NCBI GenBank assembly: GCA_022825855.1
Contig: JAJDWB010000018.1
Span: 62,001-126,000 of the forward strand
Direction: 5' to 3'
DNA length: 64,000 nucleotides
Origin: Dehalococcoidia bacterium
GTDB lineage: Bacteria > Chloroflexota > Dehalococcoidia > Bin125
The notes under the pieces are model-generated. The model was not told the origin of the DNA. It saw only the letters and a list, made by a program, of their open reading frames with translations, and did no database searches. The position numbers and the translations under genes are program-made. Below are positions 8,648 to 18,021 of this stretch, piece by piece; positions within the stretch are counted from its first letter, which is position 1, and each line of letters starts with the position of its first letter.

Positions 8648-9370
8648 ATGAAAATACTGATCGCCGATGACGAGCCGCACATCCGTGAGTTGGTTCGGCT
8701 GTACCTCTCGCGGGAGGGGTACGAGCTGGAGTTTGCGTCCGACGGCCAGGAGGCGCTCGAGAAGGCCGTGATGCTGCGGCCCGACCTGGTCGTGCTTGAT
8801 CTGATGATGCCCAAGCTGGACGGCTTTGAGGTGACCAAGGGCATTCGGCAGGATTCGGACGTGCCGATCCTGATGCTGACCGTGCGTCGAGAAGACACGG
8901 TTAAGGTGGCGGGATTCGAACTGGGCGCCGACGACTATCTGACCAAGCCGTTCAACCCCAAGGAACTGGTCGCGCGGGTTAAGGCAATTCTGCGCCGCGC
9001 CGACGGCATCGCCCGCTCCGGCGTGGAAGTCGCAGTTGGGAGCCTGACGCTGAATCGACAGACTCGCGAGGCGGCGCTGGCCGGCGAGTCGCTGAAGCTG
9101 CGGACCAAGGAGTTCGACCTGCTGTTTGCGCTGGCACAGAATCTGCAGACGGTGATGTCGCGCGAACAACTGCTCTCGCTGGTCTGGGGGTACACCTTCA
9201 GCGGGGAGACGCGGACCGTGGACGTGCACATCAACCACCTGCGGCAACACCTGCGCGACAGCGACCTGCAGATCGAGACCCTGCGGGGCGTCGGCTACAA
9301 GATGACGCTGCGCGACAATCCGTCGAGTCTGGCGCTCTCGTCCAATGGCGAACAACACGAGCGCAACTAG
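8648..9370 (+). CDS. Two-component response regulator, OmpR/PhoB family
   Basis: This 240-residue cytoplasmic regulator has an N-terminal receiver domain with the acidic pair Asp7-Asp8, the phosphoacceptor Asp51 in VVLDLMMPKLDG, and the conserved lysine in YLTKPFNPKEL. A C-terminal winged-helix DNA-binding domain (about 130-225) contains LRTKEFDLLFAL, SREQLLSLVWGY, RTVDVHINHLR and GVGYKM. It would be phosphorylated by the histidine kinase encoded 45 bases downstream. Its targets are unknown. The adjacent exported protein and membrane-protein genes are candidates. Confidence 0.95.
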   Translation: MKILIADDEPHIRELVRLYLSREGYELEFASDGQEALEKAVMLRPDLVVLDLMMPKLDGFEVTKGIRQDSDVPILMLTVRREDTVKVAGFELGADDYLTKPFNPKELVARVKAILRRADGIARSGVEVAVGSLTLNRQTREAALAGESLKLRTKEFDLLFALAQNLQTVMSREQLLSLVWGYTFSGETRTVDVHINHLRQHLRDSDLQIETLRGVGYKMTLRDNPSSLALSSNGEQHERN

Positions 9371-9415
9371 ACGCCGGCCGCGATCCGGCGCGGGCGAGTT
9401 GGTTGCGGATTGCTG

Positions 9416-10966
9416 ATGTCGTCACGCATCGCGAACCGGCTCCCGACATTGACCGTCATTCCCGGCCCGACCGAGTGGCGCTGGCCTGGCCTGCAGTTCA
9501 GCACGATCCGTTCGCGCATCTACGTGACGCTGGTCGCGATCGTGGTCTTGACCCTGATCGTGGTCGGCCTGATCACCTTCCTGTTGCTGGGCGGGTACCA
9601 GGATCGAGTCGATCAGTCGCGGCTCAGGGAGCTGGCGACTGCCTGGGGACCGGAACTGTTCTCGGAAGAGCGCGAGGGCCGAAACCTTCAGCGAACGCTG
9701 ACCTGGTTCGAGAGCGAGGAACGCCTGATTGGCTCGATCGTCGATGAGTTGGATGTCGTGGTACTGGGCATCACCTCGGCGGGTGACGTGGTGCGGACCT
9801 ACGAACCGGGCAACCGCTTTCATGGAGAGCGGTTGGAACTGAATCTCGGCGCGCTGGATCGCGATGACGTTGTGGAAGGTCAGGTGACGACCGAAGACGG
9901 GGAGCAACTTTCCTATGTGTTGACCAGCCTCGGCGCCGAGGCTCAGCACCAGGGTTACTGCTGCATCGCCGTTGCCCTGGTGGGCGGGTCTCGCAGCGAG
10001 GTGTTGGCCGACCTGGCGCCGAGGCTGCTGATCGCCGGAGCGGTCGCGCTGGTCGTCGCCTCGCTGGTTGGCTTTCTCGTCTCCCGTTCGATCTACCGGC
10101 CGATCCAGCGCGTGGCTGCGGCCTCGCGCAGCGTTGCCCGGGGACAGTTGCAGCAGCGGGTCGATGTGGGCGGGTCGCAGGAGGCGCAGGAACTGGCGAC
10201 CTCGTTCAATCAGATGACCGAAGAGGTGGAGCGTCAACAGACGGCGTTGCGCGACTTCCTCGCCAACGTGTCGCACGACTTGCAGACTCCGCTGACCTCG
10301 ATCAACGGCTTTTCGCAGGCCTTGATGGATGACGTGGTCAAGGACGATGAGCAGCGCAACGCCTATCGAATCATCGAGGACGAGTCCCGCCGGCTGCTGC
10401 GGCTGGTCGAGGGTCTGCTGGACCTGTCGCGAATCGAGGCCGGGCAAGTACAGGTCGAGTCGAAGCCGGTCGATGTGGACTCGCTGCTGGAGCACGTGGG
10501 CGACCTGTTTGCGCTGCGGGCGCAGGAGTTGGATGTCCATCTCTCGGTCGCGGCGTCCGATGTGGGCGATGTGTTGGGCGATTGGGACCGCCTGGATCAG
10601 GTGCTGGGCAATCTGGTCGACAACGCGCTGCGCCACACGCCGCCCGGCGGCGACGTAGAGTTGAACGCACGAATCGAGAGCCGCAGCAGCGTGTCGATCG
10701 CGGTCGCCGACACGGGCGTCGGCATTCCCGAGGAGGCGATCCCGAATCTGTTCGACCGCTACTACAAGTCGGACCGTCCGGGGGCGCAGGGCGGTACCGG
10801 GCTGGGACTGGCGATCGCCCGTGAGTTGGTGCGGGCGCAAGGGGGCGAGATTCGCGTGTCGAGCGAGCAGGGCGTGGGCACGACCTTCCACATCGTGTTG
10901 TTGGCCGCTCCCGGCGAGGGCGAACGTTCGGAGTTGGTGGATGCATCGGGCCCGGGGTTGGGTTGA
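9416..10966 (+). CDS. Membrane sensor histidine kinase (HAMP, HisKA, HATPase)
   Basis: The protein has about 516 residues from ATG at 9416 (TTG at 9410 is an alternative; the ribosome site is weak). Two membrane spans (about 33-58 and 203-223) flank an extracytoplasmic sensor region of about 140 residues containing the pair YCC. A HAMP linker follows (RPIQRVAAASRSVARG), then HisKA with the phosphorylated His at about 287 in FLANVSHDLQTPL. The ATPase domain has N box LGNLVDNALRHTP, G1 ADTGVGIP, F box LFDRYYKSD and G2 GTGLGLAIA. It forms an operon with the response regulator. The signal sensed is unknown. Confidence 0.93.
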   Translation: MSSRIANRLPTLTVIPGPTEWRWPGLQFSTIRSRIYVTLVAIVVLTLIVVGLITFLLLGGYQDRVDQSRLRELATAWGPELFSEEREGRNLQRTLTWFESEERLIGSIVDELDVVVLGITSAGDVVRTYEPGNRFHGERLELNLGALDRDDVVEGQVTTEDGEQLSYVLTSLGAEAQHQGYCCIAVALVGGSRSEVLADLAPRLLIAGAVALVVASLVGFLVSRSIYRPIQRVAAASRSVARGQLQQRVDVGGSQEAQELATSFNQMTEEVERQQTALRDFLANVSHDLQTPLTSINGFSQALMDDVVKDDEQRNAYRIIEDESRRLLRLVEGLLDLSRIEAGQVQVESKPVDVDSLLEHVGDLFALRAQELDVHLSVAASDVGDVLGDWDRLDQVLGNLVDNALRHTPPGGDVELNARIESRSSVSIAVADTGVGIPEEAIPNLFDRYYKSDRPGAQGGTGLGLAIARELVRAQGGEIRVSSEQGVGTTFHIVLLAAPGEGERSELVDASGPGLG

Positions 10967-10967
10967 C

Positions 10968-11729
10968 GTGGCGAGACCGGTCTCGATCGGCGGGCGATGG
11001 AGCGTGCTGGCGGCATTGCTGGCCTGCGTGCTGGCTGGGACCGCCTGCAACGGGACGCCGCAACCGGATCCGCCGGCAGGCAACGGCGGTCAGCAGGAGT
11101 CGGACATCGAGCAGGGCGAGCAGGCCCAGCCGGGTCCGGACTCGCCGGACGGATTCACCATCGAGGTCCCCTTCGAAGCACTCGGCCGGCACCTGGAAGC
11201 GACCGAGATCGAAGTCGGTCTGCAGTTCTGGCTCGAGGCGTCGGAGGATGCCTTGATTGCGGCGCTGCCGGGCCGCGCCAAGGCCTCGGTCGGCGTGCTC
11301 TACCAGCCCAGCCTCGACAGTCCGACCGGCGAGACGTTCTGGATCCACGTTTACAGCGACCAAACGCGGGACGACGCGATTGAGTGGGTCCGACACCTGG
11401 CCTCGCAGCCGCCCTCGATGGGCAGAATCATCGTTCCTCAAACGCACGAACTGTTCGACGCCGCCTTTCGCGAAGCGCCGATTGTGGGCGACGCGTCGGT
11501 CTTGATCGAGCTGCACCACGGTCACAGCGGAGGCTGCTGGCGATCGGCGTTGCTGGTCTTTGCGCAGAATGGTGTGATCGTGTTCATGAAGAGCGCGATC
11601 GAAGTCACACGGATCGAGGCAACCGCGGGCGGAGCCGAGATGTGCGACAACAGCGGCGAAATCGCGCCGCTGACCGATATCAATCGGGTCGCCCTGGCAA
11701 TCTCCGAGCAGCTGCCCGCGTCGAGTTGA
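10968..11729 (+). CDS. Exported protein of unknown function, possible lipoprotein
   Basis: The protein has 253 residues from GTG at 10968, one base after the kinase stop codon. The N-terminus has an arginine, a hydrophobic core (SVLAALLACVLAG) and then TAC; the cysteine would be a lipid site, but the lipobox (GTAC) is poor, so a plain signal peptide is also possible. A Pro/Gly/Gln-rich linker (about 28-55) leads to a folded domain with no family I recognise, containing SGGCWRSALLVFAQNGVIVFM. Tight coupling to the kinase suggests an accessory role in sensing or an output of the system, which is inference. Confidence 0.7.
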   Translation: MARPVSIGGRWSVLAALLACVLAGTACNGTPQPDPPAGNGGQQESDIEQGEQAQPGPDSPDGFTIEVPFEALGRHLEATEIEVGLQFWLEASEDALIAALPGRAKASVGVLYQPSLDSPTGETFWIHVYSDQTRDDAIEWVRHLASQPPSMGRIIVPQTHELFDAAFREAPIVGDASVLIELHHGHSGGCWRSALLVFAQNGVIVFMKSAIEVTRIEATAGGAEMCDNSGEIAPLTDINRVALAISEQLPASS

Positions 11730-11845
11730 CGCACAGCGAATCGAGTGCGCGCAATCCGTTAACCTGTAGCGGTAGAGCCGATAGGCTTTGGACGAAGCAG
11801 AGGCGGAACGCGACGCATCGACGAGCCGAGGAGGAGAGCGGGCGC

Positions 11846-12841
11846 GTGCAGCGGGCGACCAGGATCCAGAGGCGAGAAGTGATCGGGGCGCTGTGCTGGG
11901 CGGCGCTGGCCGTGGGCATCTTGGCGGTCCTGCTGCGCCAGACAGCGTCGCTCGAACCGGTGGTCTTTGCTCCACTGTCGGGCCTGGCCGTGCTGGCGGT
12001 CTTCGTGCTGGCCCGGCGCTGGGGCGACTGGGGCATCCTGGTTGCCTATCTCGTCGCGATGGGCTTTTTCATTCAGTTGCGCGACGCGGCCGACGAGACC
12101 GGCCTGCGCACCCTGACCGGCTATGTGCTCGACTGGGAGCTGTGGATGTTCGCCGGGATCACGCCGTCGGCCTGGCTGCAGTCGCGTATCGGCGGGACCG
12201 GCTCCGACCCCGGGCTGCCGGCCTACTTCTCGGCGATCATTCACTGGTCGTGGTTCGTCTTCCCCCATGCCGCCGTGATCGGCACATGGATGTTCGTCCG
12301 TCGGATGTCGTGGCGGGTCACGATCATCGTGGCCCTGACGTTCTACCTGGGTCTGGTGCTCTACTTCACGGTCCCCACGGCGCCGCCCTGGATGGCGGCC
12401 GAGCAGGGCCTGATCAACGATGTCGTGCGGGCCATGCACGGCGTCGGTCCAGCAATCCTGGGGGCGGGCTTCTACGACTGGGCCTTCGAGGCGATGGCTG
12501 AACCGAATCCTTCGGCGGCGATGCCGTCGCTGCACTTCGCGGCCTCGTTCGTCGTAGTCGGCGTGGGCATCGTGTTGCGGTCGCGTTGGTTGATCGGCGT
12601 TGCGCTGCTCTACTCGGCCGCGCTGACCTTCGCGCTGGTCTACCTGGGCGAGCACTACATCGCGGACATCATCGCCGGTGGAGCCGTAGCGGCATTTGCG
12701 TTTGGCGCGGTTGAGGGTGGACGCTTCGTCCGCTACTGGCTGCAGCGCCGCAGCACCGAGCTCGCCCAGCGGCGGGTGCGAGTCGCGAACTGGCTGCGCG
12801 AAGCGCTGCGCCTGCCGCCGATGAAGATTCCGACCGGCTAG
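11846..12841 (+). CDS. PAP2-type phosphatase/phosphotransferase membrane protein
   Basis: The protein has 331 residues from GTG at 11846, with GAGGAGGAG 7 bases upstream. It has at least six hydrophobic spans. Motif C2 is AMPSLHFA (His230) and motif C3 is YLGEHYIADIIAG (His270, Asp274), the pattern of PAP2-like enzymes of the inositol-phosphorylceramide-synthase/aureobasidin-resistance branch. These act on lipid phosphates or transfer phospho-head groups at the outer membrane face. The first arginine-type C1 motif is not clear. It precedes a flippase-like gene by 27 bases, so the pair may handle a lipid-linked substrate. Confidence 0.8.
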   Translation: MQRATRIQRREVIGALCWAALAVGILAVLLRQTASLEPVVFAPLSGLAVLAVFVLARRWGDWGILVAYLVAMGFFIQLRDAADETGLRTLTGYVLDWELWMFAGITPSAWLQSRIGGTGSDPGLPAYFSAIIHWSWFVFPHAAVIGTWMFVRRMSWRVTIIVALTFYLGLVLYFTVPTAPPWMAAEQGLINDVVRAMHGVGPAILGAGFYDWAFEAMAEPNPSAAMPSLHFAASFVVVGVGIVLRSRWLIGVALLYSAALTFALVYLGEHYIADIIAGGAVAAFAFGAVEGGRFVRYWLQRRSTELAQRRVRVANWLREALRLPPMKIPTG

Positions 12842-12868
12842 CCTTCCCGCAACGTTCAGCGGGATCGG

Positions 12869-13927
12869 GTGATGACGCGACGGTTGCCGAGCTGGGTGAC
12901 AGGTTCGGGAGCGAGGCTGGCGCTGGGTCTGGGCGGCAGCACCGCCTTCCTGGTGCTGTTCCTGCGCAACGCCGACTTTCACCAGGTTGGACGCGCCTTT
13001 ACCGAGGTCTCGGCCTGGTGGATCGGACCGGCGCTGATCGTGTACTTCGCCGGAATCGCCGCGCGCGCCTGGCGCTGGCACTGGTTGCTGCTGCACATCG
13101 AGCGGATTCCCTGGTGGCGGCTGTTCCCGATCGTGGCCATCGGGTTCGGCGTCAACAATGTCCTGCCATTGCGCGCCGGCGAACTCGTGCGGGCGCATGT
13201 GCTCTATCAGCGGCACGGCATTTCGCGGCTGACCGGCCTGTCCAGCATCTTCATGACCCGCGTCTACGACGGCCTGATGCTGACCTGTTTCCTCGTGATC
13301 GGTGTGATCGCCAGTCTGGTCGGGCTGTGGGGCATGAGCGACGCAGGGGACGAACTGACCGGTGCGATGGCGTTTCTCGTCTTCGGTATCACGGGCGCAT
13401 TCCTCGTGTTCGGCGCGATCGCGCGCCGGCCCGACGATGCGGAACGCTTGATCGGCCGTGTGCTGATGCGGCTACCGGGACAGTCCGATCGCGAATGGAC
13501 CTGGCTGCGACCGTTGATCACCGGCATGTCGGCGCAGGCCAACCGCCGCCAGGTCAGCGGCGCGCTGGTGGCGAGTCTGATTGCCTGGGCGCTGGAGGCG
13601 GTCATGTACTGGATGGTCGGGCAGGCGTTCAACCTGGGCGTGCCGTTCCCGGTCTACCTGCTGGTCGCGGCAGCGGCCAACCTGCTGATCACGGCGCCGT
13701 CGACGGCCGGCGGGGTCGGTCCGTTCGAATGGGCGGCCAAGGCGACGCTGCTGATCTGGCTGCCCACTCTGGGCACGGTCGGCGCCCAGGGCGCAGAGGC
13801 TACGGCGGTTGCCTTCGCCGCCATTCTGCACGGGCTGGTGATCATCCCGATCTCGCTGGTCGGTCTGCTCTTCCTCTGGTTCTTCCAGGTCTCGCCGCGG
13901 CGCAGCGAGCTGCAGCCGGAGACCTGA
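12869..13927 (+). CDS. Flippase-like membrane protein (lysylphosphatidylglycerol synthase TM region / UPF0104)
   Basis: The protein has 352 residues, starting at GTG 12869 or the ATG directly after it. Seven to eight hydrophobic spans and family landmarks are visible: ARAWRWHWLL, the NNVLPLRAGELVRA segment, SSIFMTRVYDGL, and a late TAPSTAGGVGPFEWA. These fit the AglD/MprF-like integral membrane family. Members are linked to movement or modification of lipid-linked substrates. No catalytic soluble domain is attached. It follows the PAP2-type gene in the same direction. Confidence 0.85.
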   Translation: MMTRRLPSWVTGSGARLALGLGGSTAFLVLFLRNADFHQVGRAFTEVSAWWIGPALIVYFAGIAARAWRWHWLLLHIERIPWWRLFPIVAIGFGVNNVLPLRAGELVRAHVLYQRHGISRLTGLSSIFMTRVYDGLMLTCFLVIGVIASLVGLWGMSDAGDELTGAMAFLVFGITGAFLVFGAIARRPDDAERLIGRVLMRLPGQSDREWTWLRPLITGMSAQANRRQVSGALVASLIAWALEAVMYWMVGQAFNLGVPFPVYLLVAAAANLLITAPSTAGGVGPFEWAAKATLLIWLPTLGTVGAQGAEATAVAFAAILHGLVIIPISLVGLLFLWFFQVSPRRSELQPET

Positions 13928-13981
13928 GGCCCGAGTCCTAACCTGTGCTCCTGACGCCAGTGAACGCGAATGGAGCAGGCA

Positions 13982-15187
13982 ATGACGACGCTTGACGGCC
14001 CCCTGGATGGTGTGCAGGTGCTGGACCTGTCGGCGCTGGCACCGGGACCGTACTGCTCGATGCTGCTCGCCGACATGGGCGCGGAGGTGATCCTGATCGA
14101 GCAGGCCGGCCGGCCCCAGGGCCGCCGCGACCTGGCCCGCGACCCGAACGAAGAGCGACGGCGCTTCTCCTCCTATGCCCTGGGTCGCGGCAAGCGATCG
14201 ATCGGGCTCAACCTGAAGACCGACGAAGCGCGGGAGATCTTCTACCAGTTGTCGCAAGACGCCGACGTCGTGCTGGAAGGATTTCGTCCCGGGGTGGTCA
14301 AGCGGTTGGGCGTGGACTGGGAGACGCTCGCGGGCCGCAACGCGCGCTTGATCTACTGCTCGCTGTCCGGATTCGGACAGACCGGGCCGTATGCCTCGCA
14401 CGTGGGGCACGACATCAACTACATCGCGACCGGCGGCGCATTGGGCATGATTGGCGATCAGGACGCGGGCGGCCGACCGGCGATCCCGGTCAACATCATT
14501 GCCGACTTCGCCGGCGGCGGCTTGATGGCGGCGTTCGCGATCGTCTGCGCGCTCCAGGCTCGGGAGCGGACCGGCGAGGGCCAGTACATCGATCTGGGCA
14601 TGTCCGACGGCGCGATGTCGTTGATCACGTCGGCGCTGGCCGGCTACGAGGGCGCCGGCGCGGACATGTCGCCCGCCGCCCACGTGCTCAACGGCGGCGA
14701 GCCGCACTACCAGGTCTACGAGACTTCCGACGGACGCTGGTTCTCGGTCGGCTCGATGGAGCCGTACTTCTATGCCAACCTCTGCCGCGTGTTGGAACTG
14801 GATCAGTACATCGAGGATCAGGGCACGACGGATCACGCCCGCAAGGCAGAAATCCAGGCAGCGTTCAAAGAAGTGTTCAAGACGCGCACCGCCTACGAGT
14901 GGCACGAGCTGCTGAACGAGGTAGACGTCTGCGCGAAGCCGGTGCTGTCGCTCGAGGAAGCATTGCAGGACGAACACAACATCGCCCGCGGGATGGTCGT
15001 CGAGGTGCCCACACCGGACGGCGGCGTCATGCGTCAGGCCGGCGTCGCGCCGAAGCTCTCGGCCACGCCCGGGCGTGTCCGCGGGGGCGCGCCGGTTCGC
15101 GGTCAGGACACCGAGGCGTTGCTGGAGTCGCTCGGTTTCGACGCCGATGCAGTCGCCTCCTTGCGGGAGCGAGAGATCGTCGCTTAA
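13982..15187 (+). CDS. CoA-transferase family III (CaiB/BaiF type)
   Basis: The protein has 401 residues from ATG at 13982; GGAG six bases upstream supports it over the in-frame ATG at 13970. The N-terminus (PLDGVQVLDLSALAPGPYCS, LLADMGAEVILIE) and the middle (LSGFGQTGPYA) are typical of formyl-CoA- and carnitine-CoA-transferase-like enzymes. The catalytic aspartate is expected in GHDINYIATGG. The family moves CoA between carboxylic acids, often for bile acid, carnitine, oxalate or aromatic acid use, or racemises alpha-methylacyl-CoAs. The substrate is unknown. TAACCT at about 13939 could be a -10 element. It ends 12 bases from the convergent MFS gene. Confidence 0.9.
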   Translation: MTTLDGPLDGVQVLDLSALAPGPYCSMLLADMGAEVILIEQAGRPQGRRDLARDPNEERRRFSSYALGRGKRSIGLNLKTDEAREIFYQLSQDADVVLEGFRPGVVKRLGVDWETLAGRNARLIYCSLSGFGQTGPYASHVGHDINYIATGGALGMIGDQDAGGRPAIPVNIIADFAGGGLMAAFAIVCALQARERTGEGQYIDLGMSDGAMSLITSALAGYEGAGADMSPAAHVLNGGEPHYQVYETSDGRWFSVGSMEPYFYANLCRVLELDQYIEDQGTTDHARKAEIQAAFKEVFKTRTAYEWHELLNEVDVCAKPVLSLEEALQDEHNIARGMVVEVPTPDGGVMRQAGVAPKLSATPGRVRGGAPVRGQDTEALLESLGFDADAVASLREREIVA

Positions 15188-15199
15188 CCCTGTCGCCGA

Positions 15200-16459
15200 C
15201 TACAGGAGCGGCGCCTGCGAGTCCCGGCGGTGGGCGACCGACCAGTTGCGCCAACAGATGAGTCCGCCGACGACCAGTAAACCGAAGGCCAGGGCGAAGC
15301 CGGCGCGGAAGTCGTAGGTGTCGACCACGGCCGACGCCGAGCCGATCACCGCGGTGATCATCACGGCGGAGACCAGGGCGAAGATCGAGAGCACGGTGGC
15401 GCGCTGGTCGGAGGGGATGCGTCGGTTGATGTAGCCGCCGGCGAGCGGTTCGACGATCGCGGTTGACGCGGCCAGCAGCGCAAGCGCCGCGACCAGGCCG
15501 AGATGGTCGAAGGCCAGCAACGGAACCATCGCCACCATGCCGACGCACCAGATCGCGGGCAATGCCCGCGACTCGCCCAGTCTTGCGGCCAGCGGCGCCG
15601 CGAGGATGGAGCCGACCATGATGCCCAGGAACGTGGGCAGCAGCAGGCTCGAGTAGGTGAAACCCGCGTCGAGCGCGTCGCTGGGATCGATCTCGTGCGA
15701 GCGGATGAACGGTTGGATGAAGAAGTCCGGTAGGTCGAGGCTGGCGAACAGCACGGCGCTGAGCAGGATCGTCCAGAACACCGGCCGGACGGTTCGCGCG
15801 ATACGCACGCCCTGCGATATCTCGCGCAACACGGTCAGGCGGCTCGGCTGGTCGGCGGCCGGCTTGGACGGTTCGCCGAACTCGGCCTCGCGACGGGGCG
15901 GCTCGCGCAGCAGGAGCGCAGCGATCCCGGCGAGTCCCATGCCGACGGCGCTGCTGAGCATCGCCGCCTGGAACCCGATCCACGACACCAGCGGACCAGC
16001 AAACATTGTCGCCGCAAGCAGCGAGGCGGTGGCGGTCGCTCGCGAGCGGCCTGCGTGCCGTTCGTAGTCTTCGGTCTGCTCCAGGCTGCGCAGGGTGTCG
16101 AACAGCAGGGCGTCGCCGGAGCCGGAGAGCAGCGTGCGCGTGAGGGCCATCAGCGCGTAGCCCACGATCAGCAGGGGATAGCCCAGGACGGCGAAGAGCA
16201 CCACGCCGGCGGCGAATCCAAACGCGCCGGCGGCGAGCGATACGCGCCGACCGAAGCGGTCGGCGATTGCTCCGGTCGGGACCTCGGCCAGGATCGTGGT
16301 GACGCCGAATGTCACTTCCATCAGCCCAATCTGGGTATAGGAGAGCTGATGATCCGATTGCAGAAACAGAAACCAGATGGGAATCCAGAAGTGGAAGCCG
16401 AACAGCAACTGAAAGACGTAGAAGAGTGGAACGTTGCGGGTGTATGAGCGTTGCAGCAC
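15200..16459 (-). CDS. MFS transporter, paralogue 1 of 3
   Basis: The protein has 419 residues from GTG at 16459 without a good ribosome site. Twelve hydrophobic spans are expected. The loop between spans 2 and 3 reads AEVPTGAIADRFGRRVSL, the MFS signature. It shares with its two neighbours an N-terminal RN-P-FY-FQ start, a span-5 region SGSGDALLFDTLR and a late GYINRRIPSDQRATVLSIF. The family uses proton or ion gradients to move small solutes, and this branch resembles efflux carriers; substrates are unknown. It is the last of three minus-strand copies, with 47 bases separating it from the middle one. Confidence 0.9.
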   Translation of the reverse strand: MLQRSYTRNVPLFYVFQLLFGFHFWIPIWFLFLQSDHQLSYTQIGLMEVTFGVTTILAEVPTGAIADRFGRRVSLAAGAFGFAAGVVLFAVLGYPLLIVGYALMALTRTLLSGSGDALLFDTLRSLEQTEDYERHAGRSRATATASLLAATMFAGPLVSWIGFQAAMLSSAVGMGLAGIAALLLREPPRREAEFGEPSKPAADQPSRLTVLREISQGVRIARTVRPVFWTILLSAVLFASLDLPDFFIQPFIRSHEIDPSDALDAGFTYSSLLLPTFLGIMVGSILAAPLAARLGESRALPAIWCVGMVAMVPLLAFDHLGLVAALALLAASTAIVEPLAGGYINRRIPSDQRATVLSIFALVSAVMITAVIGSASAVVDTYDFRAGFALAFGLLVVGGLICWRNWSVAHRRDSQAPLL

Positions 16460-16506
16460 CGTTGATGATCGTGGTGACTACGGCAGCGGCGCGCTGCGTG
16501 GCGCGC

Positions 16507-17931
16507 TCAGCCCTGTTCGCGCGGATGGGAGACGGGAACCGAGGGCTGTCCGTGGCCGCCGGCGCCGTTGCCGTGATGTCCGTTGCTGGATCCGTTGAGC
16601 TGTACGCCGTCGGCCTGCGGGGCGTGTCGGATGCTAATCCGACGCACCGCTTCGGCCTGCTCGCGGCGGTGCGAGCGGCGCCACAGGCGCCAGAACAGCG
16701 CCCCAATCGTGAGCACGACTCCGACCGAGAGTCCGTAGGCGAAGCGGAAGTCAATCGTGTCGGCGGAGGCGGAGATGGCCGGCACGATCAGGGCCATCTG
16801 GGCGGCCATGGTCAGCTCGTAGATCGAGAGCACGGTGGCCCGTTGGTTGGAGCGGATGCGTCGGTTGATGTATCCCGTGGCGATCGGCCGGATGGCGGCG
16901 TGAATGCCGCCCAGGATGGCGATCGGGGCGACGATGCTGAGATGGTCGAACAGCAGCAAGGGCACAAACAGGAATGCGCCGCCGAAGATCAGGATTGATA
17001 GGGCGCGGCGCTCGCCGACTCGCGCGACGAACGGCGACGCCAGCAGAGACCCTGCCGACATGGCTGCGAATCCCGGGACGATCAACGCGCTCCAGGTCGC
17101 GCCATCGAGGATGCTGCCTTCCGGACTCAGGCCGTGTTCGCGCAGGAACGGCTGGACGAAGAAGTTGGGCATCTCATAGGCGACGGTGACGATGCCGGCC
17201 AGGACGATGATCCACAGCACGGGCCGCTGGCGCAGGACGATGCGGAAGCCGTCGAGTATGTAGCTGACCACGCCCTGGGGCGAATGGTCCCCGGCGGCGG
17301 CGTCGGTGGGAGAGATCGGAGCGGCGTGCAGGCCGTCTGTGCCGAACTCCTCTTCGGTGCGCGGCGGTTCGCGCAGCAGCAGCGCGATGAGTCCGGCGAA
17401 GGCCATCGTGAACGCGCCGATCAGGAAGACGGTCTCCAGGCCCCAGAGTCCGGCCATGGGACCGCCGAACAGCGCCGCACCGAGCAGGGCTCCGGTCATC
17501 ATCGCTTCGGAGCGGCCCATGTGCTTCTCGTACTCGCGGGTCCGGCCCAGCGTGCGCAGCGTGTCGAACAGCAGCGCATGCCCGGAACCGGAGTACAGGG
17601 TCATCGACACCGCCATGATCACGTAGCTGATCGCCAGACCGGCGAAGCTCTCGAGCATCACGAACATGAAGGTGCCGACTGTAAAGCAGAAGCCGCCCAG
17701 CGCGAGTGAGATGCGCCGGCCGAAGCGGTCGGCGATGGCGCCGGTCGGCACCTCCGCGATGAACATCGAGACCCAGAACACGGCCTCCATCAGGCCGACC
17801 TGAGTCAACGACAGACCGCGTTCGTCCTGCAGGAAGATGATCCAGACGGGCACCCAGATCAGGAATCCAGTGGCGAACTGGAACAGGTAGTAGATCGGGA
17901 TGTTGCGCGCGTAGCGTTGCGGCTGGTTCAT
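16507..17931 (-). CDS. MFS transporter, paralogue 2 of 3
   Basis: The protein has 474 residues from ATG at 17931. It has the same architecture as its neighbours: ARNIPIYYLFQF at the start, AEVPTGAIADRFGRR after span 2, SGSGHALLFDTLRTLGR near span 5, a cytoplasmic central loop, and GYINRRIRSNQRATVLSIY near span 10. The C-terminal tail of about 50 residues is charged and then Gly/His/Asn-rich (NGHHGNGAGGHG) and should be cytoplasmic. There is no biosynthetic or regulatory gene in the cluster that would reveal the substrate. Confidence 0.9.
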   Translation of the reverse strand: MNQPQRYARNIPIYYLFQFATGFLIWVPVWIIFLQDERGLSLTQVGLMEAVFWVSMFIAEVPTGAIADRFGRRISLALGGFCFTVGTFMFVMLESFAGLAISYVIMAVSMTLYSGSGHALLFDTLRTLGRTREYEKHMGRSEAMMTGALLGAALFGGPMAGLWGLETVFLIGAFTMAFAGLIALLLREPPRTEEEFGTDGLHAAPISPTDAAAGDHSPQGVVSYILDGFRIVLRQRPVLWIIVLAGIVTVAYEMPNFFVQPFLREHGLSPEGSILDGATWSALIVPGFAAMSAGSLLASPFVARVGERRALSILIFGGAFLFVPLLLFDHLSIVAPIAILGGIHAAIRPIATGYINRRIRSNQRATVLSIYELTMAAQMALIVPAISASADTIDFRFAYGLSVGVVLTIGALFWRLWRRSHRREQAEAVRRISIRHAPQADGVQLNGSSNGHHGNGAGGHGQPSVPVSHPREQG

Positions 17932-17949
17932 CTGGGGGCACCGGGAACA

Positions 17950-17966
17950 GACGGCGTACAGCCGTC
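17950..17966. other. Short inverted repeat between two MFS genes
   Basis: GACGGC and GCCGTC pair around a five-base GTACA loop. The hairpin sits just upstream of the middle MFS gene and downstream of the third. No T-run follows on either strand, so a classic terminator is unlikely. Confidence 0.35.
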
Positions 17967-18021
17967 AATGTGATAGATGCTACGCAGTTGGATGGCGGCG
18001 CGGCCACAGCCATCGGGGGTG

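Noticed and set aside
10971-11050. Confident lipoprotein call for the protein after the kinase
   Set aside because: The residues before the candidate cysteine are G-T-A, a poor lipobox. Only export was kept as the claim.
9422-11083. 553-codon minus-strand frame opposite the histidine kinase
   Set aside because: The plus strand encodes all kinase motifs. The antisense translation is Gln/Arg/His-rich and matches nothing.
13925-13945. AACCTGT, recurring in front of three genes, as a shared operator
   Set aside because: The heptamer appears near 11758, 13940 and 20352 but at different spacings and without symmetry. In a GC-rich 64 kb window this can occur by chance; TAACCT as a -10 box is the simpler reading.
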